Below, piece by piece: positions 1 to 5,565 of a DNA stretch of 5,799 nucleotides. Position numbers and translations under genes: made by a program. Positions within the stretch are counted from its first letter, which is position 1; the number at the start of each line of letters is the position of its first letter. The stretch is taken from assembly GCA_003140705.1 (NCBI GenBank), contig PLKU01000137.1, positions 1,861-7,659 of the forward strand. The letters run 5' to 3'. Origin of the DNA: Acidobacteriaceae bacterium. Its GTDB lineage: Bacteria; Acidobacteriota; Terriglobia; Terriglobales; Acidobacteriaceae. Under the pieces are notes generated by a model. The model saw only the letters and a program-made list of their open reading frames with translations, had not been told where the DNA came from and made no database searches.

Positions 1-56
1 GATACAATCGCATATTTTGCACTACTCGGCCGAATAACGGACATCCGCCGCTCAAG

Positions 57-97
57 ATCGGATTAGAGTGAGGGCTTGCAATTATAGCCAATCCGAT
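57..97. repeat. 8-bp inverted repeat, possible hairpin
   Basis: ATCGGATT (57-64) and AATCCGAT (90-97) are perfect reverse complements. Inside them GGCT (73-76) can pair with AGCC (86-89), giving a two-part hairpin with a 9-nt loop. No T-run follows on either side, so it is not a standard intrinsic terminator. It could be an operator dyad or the end structure of a transcript coming from the left. Its function is unknown. Confidence 0.35.
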
Positions 98-168
98 TTA
101 GCTCGGAGATGGCAGCATCGCGAGCCCCGCTACCAAAATCCGCTGTCCTCGTTGATTGGGAAATTGTG

Positions 169-195
169 CCAAACTTTGCCCAAACTGTCCAAAAA
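169..195 (+). repeat. Three phased CCAAA motifs
   Basis: CCAAACT occurs at 169-175 and 180-186, and CCAAAAA follows at 189-195, so the motif starts are 11 and 9 bp apart, about one helical turn each. This spacing can indicate tandem protein binding on one face of DNA upstream of the phosphatase gene. The motif is short and AT-rich, so chance remains likely. Confidence 0.2.
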
Positions 196-244
196 GTGCC
201 TCACAGGACCGCATAGAACCGCACTCCGGCATCTATTAACCTGC

Positions 245-275
245 TTGTAAATCAAGCAAATACAGAACTTTAAAT
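245..275 (+). promoter_or_regulatory. Weak sigma70-like promoter candidate for the phosphatase gene
   Basis: TTGTAA (245-250) as -35 and TTTAAA (269-274) as -10 are separated by 18 bp, each matching four of six consensus positions. The -35 overlaps the small dyad TGCTTG/CAAGCA (242-247/253-258), which could be an operator. Transcription from here would leave a leader of roughly 115 nt before the preferred TTG start. This is inference from motif inspection only. Confidence 0.2.
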
Positions 276-396
276 CCTGAAGGTAGGATCCCAAAATCTA
301 CAACCTTCTGCAATCATTGCCCATCAGTGCGATCATGTTTTAGTGTGTTCGATTGATCAAATTCGCAGGCGCATTTTGCTGAAAGGCTATCTGACA

Positions 397-1125
397 TTGA
401 AAAAGCATTTAGTACTCCTTGCGGCAATTTTCTGCTTTGCGTTTCCGACGGCGCGTCTGAGTGCTCAACAGGAGGCAACTAAAAATATCCCCAGGTTCAG
501 CGAGAATGGGCCGGCCGAGCGCATTCTCAACCTCGACGACCTGAAGGATGAGCTGAAGAAATACAACGCATGTACATGCAAATGTGGTTGCTACTCGCAG
601 GACATCGACCACCAGGCGGCTGAGGCCATCGTCTTTCTGCGCGCGAGGGCCGCCCATCGCCGTCAGGGGGAAAAATTGGCGCTTGTGCTCGATATAGACG
701 AAACCACGCTCACCAATTATGAACAGATGCTCAAGGCCGACTTTGGCTACGACAAAGCCGCCAACGATGCCTGGATCGAGTCTGCCAAGGCTCCAGCTAT
801 TCCAGGCACATTGCGGATTTTTCAGGAGGCAAAGCGCCTGGGCGTCAGCGTGTTCTTTCTGACTGGGAGGCTCGAAGCACAGCGTGCGGCAACGGAACTG
901 AATCTGCACAATGTGGGCTTCACGGACTGGCAGAGGTTGATCTTGCGTTCACCTGCAGAGGCTTCAGCGACCGCACAGGCTTACAAGTCGGCCGCCCGCG
1001 GAACTATCCAAGACGAGGGCTTCAAGATCGTTCTCAATGTGGGTGATCAGTGGAGCGATCTGAGAGGCAAGCCAGAAGCGGAATTCTCGGTCAAATATCC
1101 TGACCCGTACTATTTCCTTAAATAA
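397..1125 (+). CDS. Secreted HAD-superfamily acid phosphatase (class B / subfamily IIIB-like)
   Basis: Predicted periplasmic or secreted phosphomonoesterase releasing phosphate from organic esters; family knowledge suggests Mg2+ dependence. Numbered from the TTG at 397 (242 residues), residues 1-23 are a signal peptide: basic MKKH start, hydrophobic core, LSA before QQ. HAD motif I is DIDETT at 99-104, with D99 as nucleophile and D101 as acid/base. Motif II is LTGR near 155-158, K197 is the likely motif III lysine, and GDQWSD at 216-221 is motif IV. The fold resembles Acid_phosphat_B (PF03767) proteins such as plant vegetative storage phosphatases and e(P4), but no lipobox is seen. I chose TTG because GAAAGG (381-386) lies 10 nt upstream and the signal peptide then begins normally; a GTG at 343 would add 18 residues and has no Shine-Dalgarno. 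Odd feature: cysteines at 59, 61, 63 and 65 (CxCxCxC). The family call is firm; the substrate is unknown. Confidence 0.88.
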   Translation: MKKHLVLLAAIFCFAFPTARLSAQQEATKNIPRFSENGPAERILNLDDLKDELKKYNACTCKCGCYSQDIDHQAAEAIVFLRARAAHRRQGEKLALVLDIDETTLTNYEQMLKADFGYDKAANDAWIESAKAPAIPGTLRIFQEAKRLGVSVFFLTGRLEAQRAATELNLHNVGFTDWQRLILRSPAEASATAQAYKSAARGTIQDEGFKIVLNVGDQWSDLRGKPEAEFSVKYPDPYYFLK

Positions 1126-1146
1126 GGGGGAGGGAATCGGGGATTC

Positions 1147-1193
1147 AAAAAAAGACAGGCGAGGCCAATCCAGGACCGTTCAAGCCTCGCCTG
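1147..1193 (-). terminator. Intrinsic terminator of the minus-strand DUF4097 gene
   Basis: CAGGCGAGGC (1156-1165) and GCCTCGCCTG (1184-1193) form a perfect 10-bp GC-rich stem with an 18-nt loop. The plus strand has an A-run at 1147-1153, so on the minus strand the stem is followed by a T-run, the classic rho-independent layout. It lies about 100 nt beyond the stop at 1295. On the plus strand the nearest T-run is 1208-1212, 14 nt past the stem, so termination of the phosphatase transcript here is possible but weaker. Confidence 0.75.
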
Positions 1194-1206
1194 AGGAAGG
1201 TTAATA

Positions 1207-1278
1207 GTTTTTGCACCAGCGAAGGCAGGTGCATTGCGTCCCGGGTCTTGCTTATGAGACCGGGGAATGCGCAAAAAC
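1207..1278. other. Extended imperfect hairpin between convergent genes
   Basis: Nested complementary blocks share one axis. GTTTTTGC (1207-1214) pairs with GCAAAAAC (1271-1278) and GCATT (1231-1235) with AATGC (1266-1270). TCCCGG (1239-1244) pairs with CCGGGG (1260-1265) with one wobble, and TCT (1246-1248) with AGA (1257-1259). A competing small hairpin, TGCACC (1212-1217) with GGTGCA (1228-1233), uses part of the first arm. The outcome is a roughly 70-nt structured element, palindromic enough to fold on either strand. It could be a secondary terminator, a 3'-UTR stabilising structure, or a REP-like dispersed repeat. No known RNA family is recognised. Confidence 0.45.
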
Positions 1279-1294
1279 CGACTCGATTGCAGCT

Positions 1295-2125
1295 CTAGCG
1301 AACGCGGATGTTGCCCGACCCGGTCTCAATTCGCACCGTTGGGCCGCCGCCATTCAACTTACCGGTAACGTGGTGCTTGTCGATTGATCCCTGGGTGAGC
1401 ATCTCGCGGTCGGTGTGAACGGTTCCCGATCCGGTGGAGGCGTCCAATGTGAGCGGAGCGTCCCCGGCCGAGAACTCGACATTGCCTGAGCCTGTTTCCA
1501 GATGCCAGGAGTTAGTAGGTGTGCCGGCGACGGTTATGTTGCCGGAGCCGGTATGCGCGTGAAGGCCGCCGTGCATATCATTCGCTTCAATGTTGCCGGA
1601 GCCGGTTTCTGCCTTCACGTCGCCCTGGCCGACTTGTTCTACCTGGATGTCTCCAGAGCCGGTACTGACGGAAAAGCCTCCATGAAGGCCGTTGGCGTGG
1701 ATGTTGCCGGACCCCGTGTTCAGCTTCGCGTTGTCACCTACGCCTTCGTCGATAATGTTGCCAGAGCCGGAGTCCGCGTTGAGATATGCGTCAGCCGGGG
1801 CCTCGATCTCATAGTCGATGCTGATGTGGTTGAAGTTTTCGTGGCGGGCGCCGATGCGGACGATATTGCCTGTCTGTTCAATCGGCGGATTGGCGGCGAT
1901 TTCCCGAACACGCTGCTCGTAGTCGCCCCAATTCGACTTCACTTTGCCGTAGATGTGAATCTGGTTTCCAGAACCATGGGTCAGATGAATGTTGCCAGAG
2001 CCGGTCGCGACCGTGAGCTCGACTCGCCCATTGATCGAGAGATTGCGCTCAAAGGTCGCTTCCGATGCAAGCACCGGAACCGCAGCCAGTGAGAGCAAAG
2101 CTGTTACTACAAGAAAATGCTTCAT
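1295..2125 (-). CDS. Exported DUF4097-type GSGN-repeat beta-solenoid protein
   Basis: This gene encodes 276 residues from the ATG at 2123-2125. That start has GAGGT at 2131-2135, five bases away, and opens a standard signal peptide (residues 1-20, cleavage near VLA/SE). An in-frame start further upstream (2200) would put 25 polar residues ahead of the signal peptide, so I reject it. The mature protein carries about ten xGSG[N/D/T] turns, at residues 41, 50, 119, 137, 155, 174, 192, 211, 231 and 268, most spaced 18-20 residues, as expected for successive coils of a right-handed beta-solenoid. Residues 137-173 and 174-210 form a 37-residue duplication with 18 identical positions. This fits the putative adhesin families DUF4097/GIN. 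No catalytic residues, anchor or sorting signal are visible, so it is probably periplasmic or surface-associated. Its biochemical role is unknown. It ends in a likely terminator at 1147-1193. Confidence 0.85.
   Translation of the reverse strand: MKHFLVVTALLSLAAVPVLASEATFERNLSINGRVELTVATGSGNIHLTHGSGNQIHIYGKVKSNWGDYEQRVREIAANPPIEQTGNIVRIGARHENFNHISIDYEIEAPADAYLNADSGSGNIIDEGVGDNAKLNTGSGNIHANGLHGGFSVSTGSGDIQVEQVGQGDVKAETGSGNIEANDMHGGLHAHTGSGNITVAGTPTNSWHLETGSGNVEFSAGDAPLTLDASTGSGTVHTDREMLTQGSIDKHHVTGKLNGGGPTVRIETGSGNIRVR
1310..2005 (-). repeat. Intragenic tandem repeats encoding (T)GSGN turns
   Basis: On the plus strand a 15-base block close to GTTGCCRGAGCCGGT recurs through the gene, for example at 1991-2005, with variants around each encoded GSG[N/D/T] motif down to 1310-1324. 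Between residues 119 and 231 the blocks are about 54-60 bp apart. A higher-order unit of 111 bp is seen as 1607-1717 followed by 1496-1606. The repeats stay in frame and encode the solenoid turns, so they reflect protein architecture, not a mobile or CRISPR repeat. Near-identical blocks could still allow unequal recombination and coil-number variation. Confidence 0.8.
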
Positions 2126-2251
2126 CTTGTACCTCGTTTCAAACCGCAGCGAACAATGGCCAAGGGACTGCCACTCAATCAGTTGCATCTCTGCTTCCAA
2201 ACCCAGTTAATTGCCAACTTCAATGCATTCAACCGAATGAGTGTCTCGGTC

Positions 2252-2280
2252 ATTATGACTTGGTGTGTCCAGCGTCCGAA
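2252..2280 (-). promoter_or_regulatory. Candidate promoter for the DUF4097 gene
   Basis: Reading the minus strand, TTCGGA (complement of 2275-2280) is a poor -35 with three of six consensus matches. It is followed after 17 bp by CATAAT (complement of 2252-2257), a good -10 with five of six. Transcription would start near 2245, leaving about 120 nt before the ATG. The -35 sits inside the left arm of the 38-bp palindrome, so a protein bound there would block or assist polymerase. Support is motif inspection only. Confidence 0.3.
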
Positions 2281-2309
2281 TTCGAACACCGGTGTGCGCA
2301 TTCGGACGC
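2272..2309. promoter_or_regulatory. 38-bp near-perfect palindrome, probable operator
   Basis: Outer arms GCGTCCGAAT (2272-2281) and ATTCGGACGC (2300-2309) are perfect reverse complements. The core ACACCGGTGT (2286-2295) is itself a perfect palindrome on exactly the same centre (2290/2291). Of 19 base pairs across the dyad only two mismatch (2282/2299 and 2285/2296). It lies between the adaptor stop (2357) and the DUF4097 start (2125), with no T-run after it on either strand, so it fits an operator better than an intrinsic terminator. An RNA hairpin that ends or protects the adaptor transcript is the main alternative. The binding protein is unknown and none is encoded in the window. Confidence 0.6.
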
Positions 2310-2356
2310 GGAGGTTGTTCTTCCAGGTGGTTCCTCGGCCCTGTTTTCTGACTCTC

Positions 2357-3562
2357 TTATTGCTGGAGAACTACAGCGTCGCCTTCTTTCAATCCGGTGA
2401 GAATCTCTGTTTTTGAGCCGTCCGACAGCCCAACCTTGACCGGGACCTTCCGCTGGCCATCCTTCTGCCCCTTATCCGGAACTTCGACCGAGGCATTCTT
2501 CTGGCCGTCGTACATGACAGCATTTTCAGGCACGGTCAGGACACCCTTGTGCTCGTCGAGCAGAATCTCGGCGTTGGCCGTCATGTTGGCTTTCAGTTCT
2601 CCGCCGGGATTGTTGATCGATACCCTCACCTCAAACGTGGTTACGTTGTCTATTTCCACGCCCATTGGCGCAATCTTCGTAACCTTTCCGTTAAATGTGC
2701 GGTCTCGGAAGCTTTCAACCTTGATGCGCGCGGGTTGGGCCATGTACACGTGCGCGATGTCGGCTTCGTCAACTTTGCCCTGCACATACACTTCGTTGAT
2801 GTCTCCCTCAGTCATTACGAGGGTTGCGGTCGACCCGAGCACGAGGATGGAGCTGACAGCGTCGCCGATTTCAACGTCTCTGGACAAGATCACGCCGTCC
2901 ATCGGCGCGACAATGGTGGTGTAGCTCATCTGTTCTTCAAGCTGTTTGAGGCTGGCCTGGCTCTGCTGCACCTGGGCTCGCGCCTGTTTCAGCTTGGCCA
3001 AATCCACGCCGATCTGCGCCTTCGATGAATCCCGCCGCGTGAGCGCCGCGAGGTAGTCCTTGTTCGCATCGTCGAGCGCCTGGCGGCTGACGATGCCTTC
3101 CCTTTGCATCTCAAGGTTGCGATCCAAAGTGGCCTTGTACATGGGCAGGTCAGGCGCGTTCGCATTGACCTTATCCTGCTCAATATTGGCCTGGAATGTG
3201 AATACGTTTGCCTCGGCGGATGCCAGTTGCGCGCGCTGGGCTTCAACTTGCGCCACGATCTCCTGCTGGTCAAGTTGCGCCAAGGGCCGGCCTTTATGCA
3301 CCTCGTTATTGATGTCAACGTAGAGCTTTTCCACAATTCCCGAGGCCTTGCTCTTAACCTCGACCTGCGTAATTGGCTGAATCTTACCTGTGGCTACTAC
3401 AGACCGAGCCACATCGCCGCGTTTTACATGGTCCAGCCTGTTTGGATCGATAGTCGACCCCTTGGCAAGGCGCACAAGTAAAAAGCCCACCACCAGGACT
3501 AGGACAACACCGGCCGAACTCAGCCAAATCCAAAATTTTCTGCTCTTCCGCGCTGCAGCCAC
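2357..3562 (-). CDS. Efflux periplasmic adaptor subunit (HlyD/MacA-like membrane fusion protein)
   Basis: Membrane fusion protein bridging an inner-membrane pump (RND or MacB-type ABC) and an outer-membrane channel. Numbered from the GTG at 3560-3562 (401 residues): basic start KSRK, one membrane anchor at about 10-31 (WIWLSSAGVVLVLVVGFLLV), and first lipoyl half at about 66-98 (VEVKSKASGIVEKLYVDIN). An alpha-helical hairpin rich in Gln, Ala and Lys follows at about 100-213, then the second lipoyl half at about 214-237 (VAPMDGVILSRDVEIGDAV). The beta-barrel covers about 246-340 and the membrane-proximal domain runs to the C-terminus. The GTG start is chosen for GGGAGGG six bases upstream; an in-frame GTG at 3664 would add 34 residues without a good Shine-Dalgarno. 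No permease or TolC-like gene is adjacent. The next gene on this strand is the DUF4097 protein, 231 bp away. The family is firm; substrate and partner pump are unknown. Confidence 0.9.
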   Translation of the reverse strand: MAAARKSRKFWIWLSSAGVVLVLVVGFLLVRLAKGSTIDPNRLDHVKRGDVARSVVATGKIQPITQVEVKSKASGIVEKLYVDINNEVHKGRPLAQLDQQEIVAQVEAQRAQLASAEANVFTFQANIEQDKVNANAPDLPMYKATLDRNLEMQREGIVSRQALDDANKDYLAALTRRDSSKAQIGVDLAKLKQARAQVQQSQASLKQLEEQMSYTTIVAPMDGVILSRDVEIGDAVSSILVLGSTATLVMTEGDINEVYVQGKVDEADIAHVYMAQPARIKVESFRDRTFNGKVTKIAPMGVEIDNVTTFEVRVSINNPGGELKANMTANAEILLDEHKGVLTVPENAVMYDGQKNASVEVPDKGQKDGQRKVPVKVGLSDGSKTEILTGLKEGDAVVLQQ

Positions 3563-3773
3563 CAAGAACCCTCCCAAAAATAAGGAAAAACCAACCCCAA
3601 CAAGCCTAAATGAGTTGACGAAGTTGACCGTGATAGTCAGACGGCTCCAAATCTGCGCCGTCACCCGCTCGAAGCTTCATACGCAAGCCGTCGCGACTTG
3701 GTTCCCAAGGTTTCGTGCGAGCGAAATTGACACATAGCCATCGTTCAATGACCACTGCTCTCTGACCAATGCT
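3563..3773. promoter_or_regulatory. Divergent intergenic region between adaptor and CNNM genes
   Basis: This 211-bp region must hold promoters in both directions. On the plus strand a perfect TTGACA (3727-3732) lies about 40 bp before the CNNM gene, but no good -10 follows at 16-18 bp. GTTGAC occurs twice in direct repeat at 3614-3619 and 3623-3628, again without a matching -10. On the minus strand GGAACC (3700-3705) is followed after 17 bp by GTATGA (3677-3682), faintly like an extracytoplasmic-function sigma promoter, and would start the adaptor transcript about 110 nt upstream. GAAGCTTC (3671-3678) is a small palindrome. None of these sites is certain. Confidence 0.3.
3569..3575 (-). promoter_or_regulatory. 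Strong Shine-Dalgarno fixing the adaptor start
   Basis: The minus strand reads GGGAGGG here, six bases before GTG (3560-3562). It is the best ribosome-binding site in this part of the window. It places the start just before the basic KSRK and single membrane anchor typical of these adaptors, and it excludes the extra hydrophobic segment that the longer frame would add. Confidence 0.7.
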
Positions 3774-5249
3774 ATGCTCACAGGCGAGATGCACGGTTTG
3801 CCACTGCTCCAATTTGTCGCCGTGGCCTTGCTCATTCTGGCCAACGCCTTCTTTGTGGGCGCCGAGTTCGCGCTGGTTTCCATCCGCGACACGCGCATTG
3901 AGCAGATGCTCGCAGCCGGCGTTCCAGGAGCGCGTGCCGTTCTCCGCCTCCAAAAGGATCTGGACGACTTTCTCCCCGCCGTTCAGCTTGGCGTGACCCT
4001 CTGCTCGTTGGCTCTCGGGTGGCTCGGGGAGCCGCTCGCTGCGTCGGTTCTAATGGGCTGGCTTAACCTTTTGCCGCTGACTCAGCCACTTGCGCTGATC
4101 TACGCCCACGTTATCGCTGTCGCCGTGGGTTTTGCCCTCATCACCTACTTCCATGTGGTGGTTGGTGAACTGGTGCCAAAATCCCTCGCTTTGCGCCGGG
4201 CGGAGGCGCTGGCGGTGGCGGTTGCACAGCCCATGCTCTTGTTCATTGCGGTTGCGCGCCCCGCTGTGCGCTTCCTCAAACGGTCGGCCGCCGTCATTCT
4301 GCGCGGCTTCGATATACCGATGACAGACCGTGCCGCGGTCCACTCTCCGGAGGAGTTAAAGCTGATTGCCAGCGCTGCCAGTCGCATGGGTATTTTGCCC
4401 AAGTTTCAGGAAACGCTGATTCACCGCACCCTTGAGCTGGACGACGTCTCCATCCGCGAGATCATGACTCCGCGGCAGAGAATATTCTCTTTACCTTCCA
4501 ACATGCTGGTTGAAGAGGCCAGCGCCAAGGTGATTGACCGGAAGCACTCCCGCGTTCCTGTTTACGATGAGACCAGCGGCCCCGAGCACATTATCGGAGT
4601 TGTTTACTCCAAAGACCTTGCCCGCCTGGTGTACTTCAGACCGAAGGCTCCGGGTATTTCTGAGCCTGCAGGGAGCGCTGGATCCGGTCAGATGATGACG
4701 CTGCGCCAGCCAGCCGAGAACTCGGAGAGCAAGACGCCAAATCCGCGCCCAGCAGTTACACCATTTGTCGAACTCAAGCTGGTCCAGGTGATGCGCGAAG
4801 TTTTCGTAGTCCCAGAAACCAAGTCCGTTCTCGATCTAATCCGGGACTTTCAGCAGCGGCGCAGGCACATGGCCATCGTGGTGGACGAATACGGTTCCAC
4901 TGTGGGTCTGGTCACAGCCGAAGACGCCATCGAGCAACTGACAGGCGAGTGGGAAGATGAATTTGACTCCCCGGCTCTGCCGGTTCTGACAACCGCTTCC
5001 GGAGCGCTGGTGATGGACGGCGGAGTCAACCTTCGGGACCTGGAGACGCAGATGCAATGGCGCTTGCCCCGCGAGGGTGGCGTAGAGACCCTCGCAGGGT
5101 TTCTGCTTATGCAGCTTGGCCACCTTCCTCAACCAGGGGAGAGCATCGACTTTGGGGGCCGCCGGCTTACTGTCCTGGAAATGGACGGTCGGCGCATCGC
5201 TAGAATTCGCGTGGAGCCAGTGAAGGTGGAGACAGCGGCACTAAAGTAG
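3774..5249 (+). CDS. CNNM/CorC-type transporter (DUF21, CBS pair, CorC_HlyC domain)
   Basis: Inner-membrane protein of the CNNM/CorB/CorC family, often annotated as hemolysin; studied members support Mg2+ export or resistance. The 491 residues show a CNNM (DUF21) membrane domain at about 10-185. Its first helix holds NAFFVGAEFALVS (24-36), QLGVTLCSLALGWLGE follows at 71-86, and GELVPKS at 131-137. A CBS pair follows, CBS1 at about 225-283 and CBS2 at about 336-392 with the family signature VVDEYGSTVGLVTAED (369-384), then a CorC_HlyC domain at about 403-482. The segment between the CBS motifs contains a low-complexity Pro/Ser/Gly insertion (about 289-330), making the protein somewhat longer than usual. 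The start could also be the ATG at 3789 (residue 6), preceded by AGGCGAG; the ATG at 3774 has no clear Shine-Dalgarno. It is transcribed divergently from the adaptor. The exact ion and direction are not shown by sequence. Confidence 0.92.
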   Translation: MLTGEMHGLPLLQFVAVALLILANAFFVGAEFALVSIRDTRIEQMLAAGVPGARAVLRLQKDLDDFLPAVQLGVTLCSLALGWLGEPLAASVLMGWLNLLPLTQPLALIYAHVIAVAVGFALITYFHVVVGELVPKSLALRRAEALAVAVAQPMLLFIAVARPAVRFLKRSAAVILRGFDIPMTDRAAVHSPEELKLIASAASRMGILPKFQETLIHRTLELDDVSIREIMTPRQRIFSLPSNMLVEEASAKVIDRKHSRVPVYDETSGPEHIIGVVYSKDLARLVYFRPKAPGISEPAGSAGSGQMMTLRQPAENSESKTPNPRPAVTPFVELKLVQVMREVFVVPETKSVLDLIRDFQQRRRHMAIVVDEYGSTVGLVTAEDAIEQLTGEWEDEFDSPALPVLTTASGALVMDGGVNLRDLETQMQWRLPREGGVETLAGFLLMQLGHLPQPGESIDFGGRRLTVLEMDGRRIARIRVEPVKVETAALK

Positions 5250-5516
5250 AACCATCTTTCCGCATTTGGGAAAACAAGCGAAACCTTACGAGAACGTTGC
5301 AAGAGATGATGTATGCTGTTGCGACAGGTACCCACGGTTCCAGCGAAGAGAACGGTTTTTTCTGCTGATTTGGACGGAGTAGCGATACCGCGTCGCACCA
5401 GGCCCCACATTTCTCCCTGCGATGCCGAAGCCTTCCGCAATCGGCAACATGAAAACAAGATTCCTGCAAACGGTTGAATGCCGGACTGCGGTTCTCCGCA
5501 CTGAACGTCACTTGCT

Positions 5517-5544
5517 GAGACGGGTATTTGCGAAGAACCCTCTC
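5517..5544 (+). promoter_or_regulatory. Leader hairpin just upstream of the ppk2 Shine-Dalgarno
   Basis: GAGA (5517-5520) plus GGGT (5522-5525) pair with ACCC (5537-5540) plus TCTC (5541-5544), giving eight base pairs with one bulged C (5521) and an 11-nt loop. The stem ends 10 nt before the Shine-Dalgarno (5555-5563). In the ppk2 mRNA this could stabilise the 5' end, insulate the ribosome site, or act in translational control. No known riboswitch is recognised. Confidence 0.35.
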
Positions 5545-5554
5545 GCCAAAATTT

Positions 5555-5563
5555 GAGGAGGAG
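5555..5563 (+). promoter_or_regulatory. Strong Shine-Dalgarno for ppk2
   Basis: GAGGAGGAG lies immediately upstream, with its GGAGG core (5557-5561) four bases before ATG (5566-5568). It fixes the start of the partial ppk2 gene and suggests efficient translation. Confidence 0.75.
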
Positions 5564-5565
5564 AC

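Larger units (their letters stand above)
1..396. other. Non-coding region upstream of the phosphatase gene
   Basis: No convincing gene lies in this stretch. The only plus-strand open frame of any length (68-250, 60 codons) has no Shine-Dalgarno, no recognisable domain and an unlikely composition, so I do not call it. The region is AT-richer than the genes and holds several small dyads: an 8-bp inverted repeat at 57-64/90-97, TGCTTG/CAAGCA at 242-247/253-258, and ATCCT/AGGAT at 274-278/285-289. It also has three phased CCAAA motifs at 169-195. It is best read as the promoter and leader of the downstream gene plus the tail of whatever lies to the left of the window. Confidence 0.6.
5250..5565 (+). 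other. Non-coding region and leader before ppk2
   Basis: About 315 bp without a supported gene. A minus-strand open frame crosses it (5200-5685) but runs antisense into both flanking genes and has no recognisable domain. The weak stem TTTCC/GGAAA just after the CNNM stop (about 5258-5275) and a T-run at 5353-5358 preceded by poorly paired sequence are possible terminator parts, neither convincing. TGCGG/CCGCA (5487-5491/5496-5500) forms a short hairpin with a TTCT loop, and a stronger hairpin lies at 5517-5544. I see no confident promoter. The separation suggests ppk2 has its own transcript. Confidence 0.5.

Noticed and set aside
68..250. Small plus-strand open frame of 60 codons upstream of the phosphatase
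   Set aside because: It has no Shine-Dalgarno, and the sequence looks like translated intergenic DNA with no domain or signal peptide.
409..909. Minus-strand open frame of 166 codons inside the phosphatase gene
   Set aside because: It is fully antisense to the HAD motifs, has no recognisable domain and no supporting ribosome site.
1310..2005. Regularly spaced short DNA repeats resembling a CRISPR array
   Set aside because: The blocks are only about 15 bp, imperfect, in frame and encode GSGN turns. The spacers are also similar to each other, unlike CRISPR spacers.
1502..2092. Plus-strand open frame of 196 codons opposite the DUF4097 gene
   Set aside because: Its apparent repeats (VAGAG-like) mirror the GSGN-coding DNA repeats on the other strand. 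The minus-strand frame has a signal peptide, a Shine-Dalgarno and a family fit, so this is a shadow.
2283..2298. Possible LexA/SOS box (CGAAC half-site) in the 38-bp palindrome
   Set aside because: Only the left half resembles a Gram-positive-type SOS half-site. The right half reads GTGTGCG rather than GTTCG, and the dyad is better explained by its own longer symmetry.
3615..3629. Tandem TTGAC motifs as -35 elements for the CNNM gene
   Set aside because: No acceptable -10 lies 16-18 bp downstream of either copy, and they sit about 150 bp from the start codon.
5335..5358. T-run with weak stem as terminator of the CNNM gene
   Set aside because: The pairing before the T-run is only about four base pairs with a mismatch, too weak to call an intrinsic terminator.
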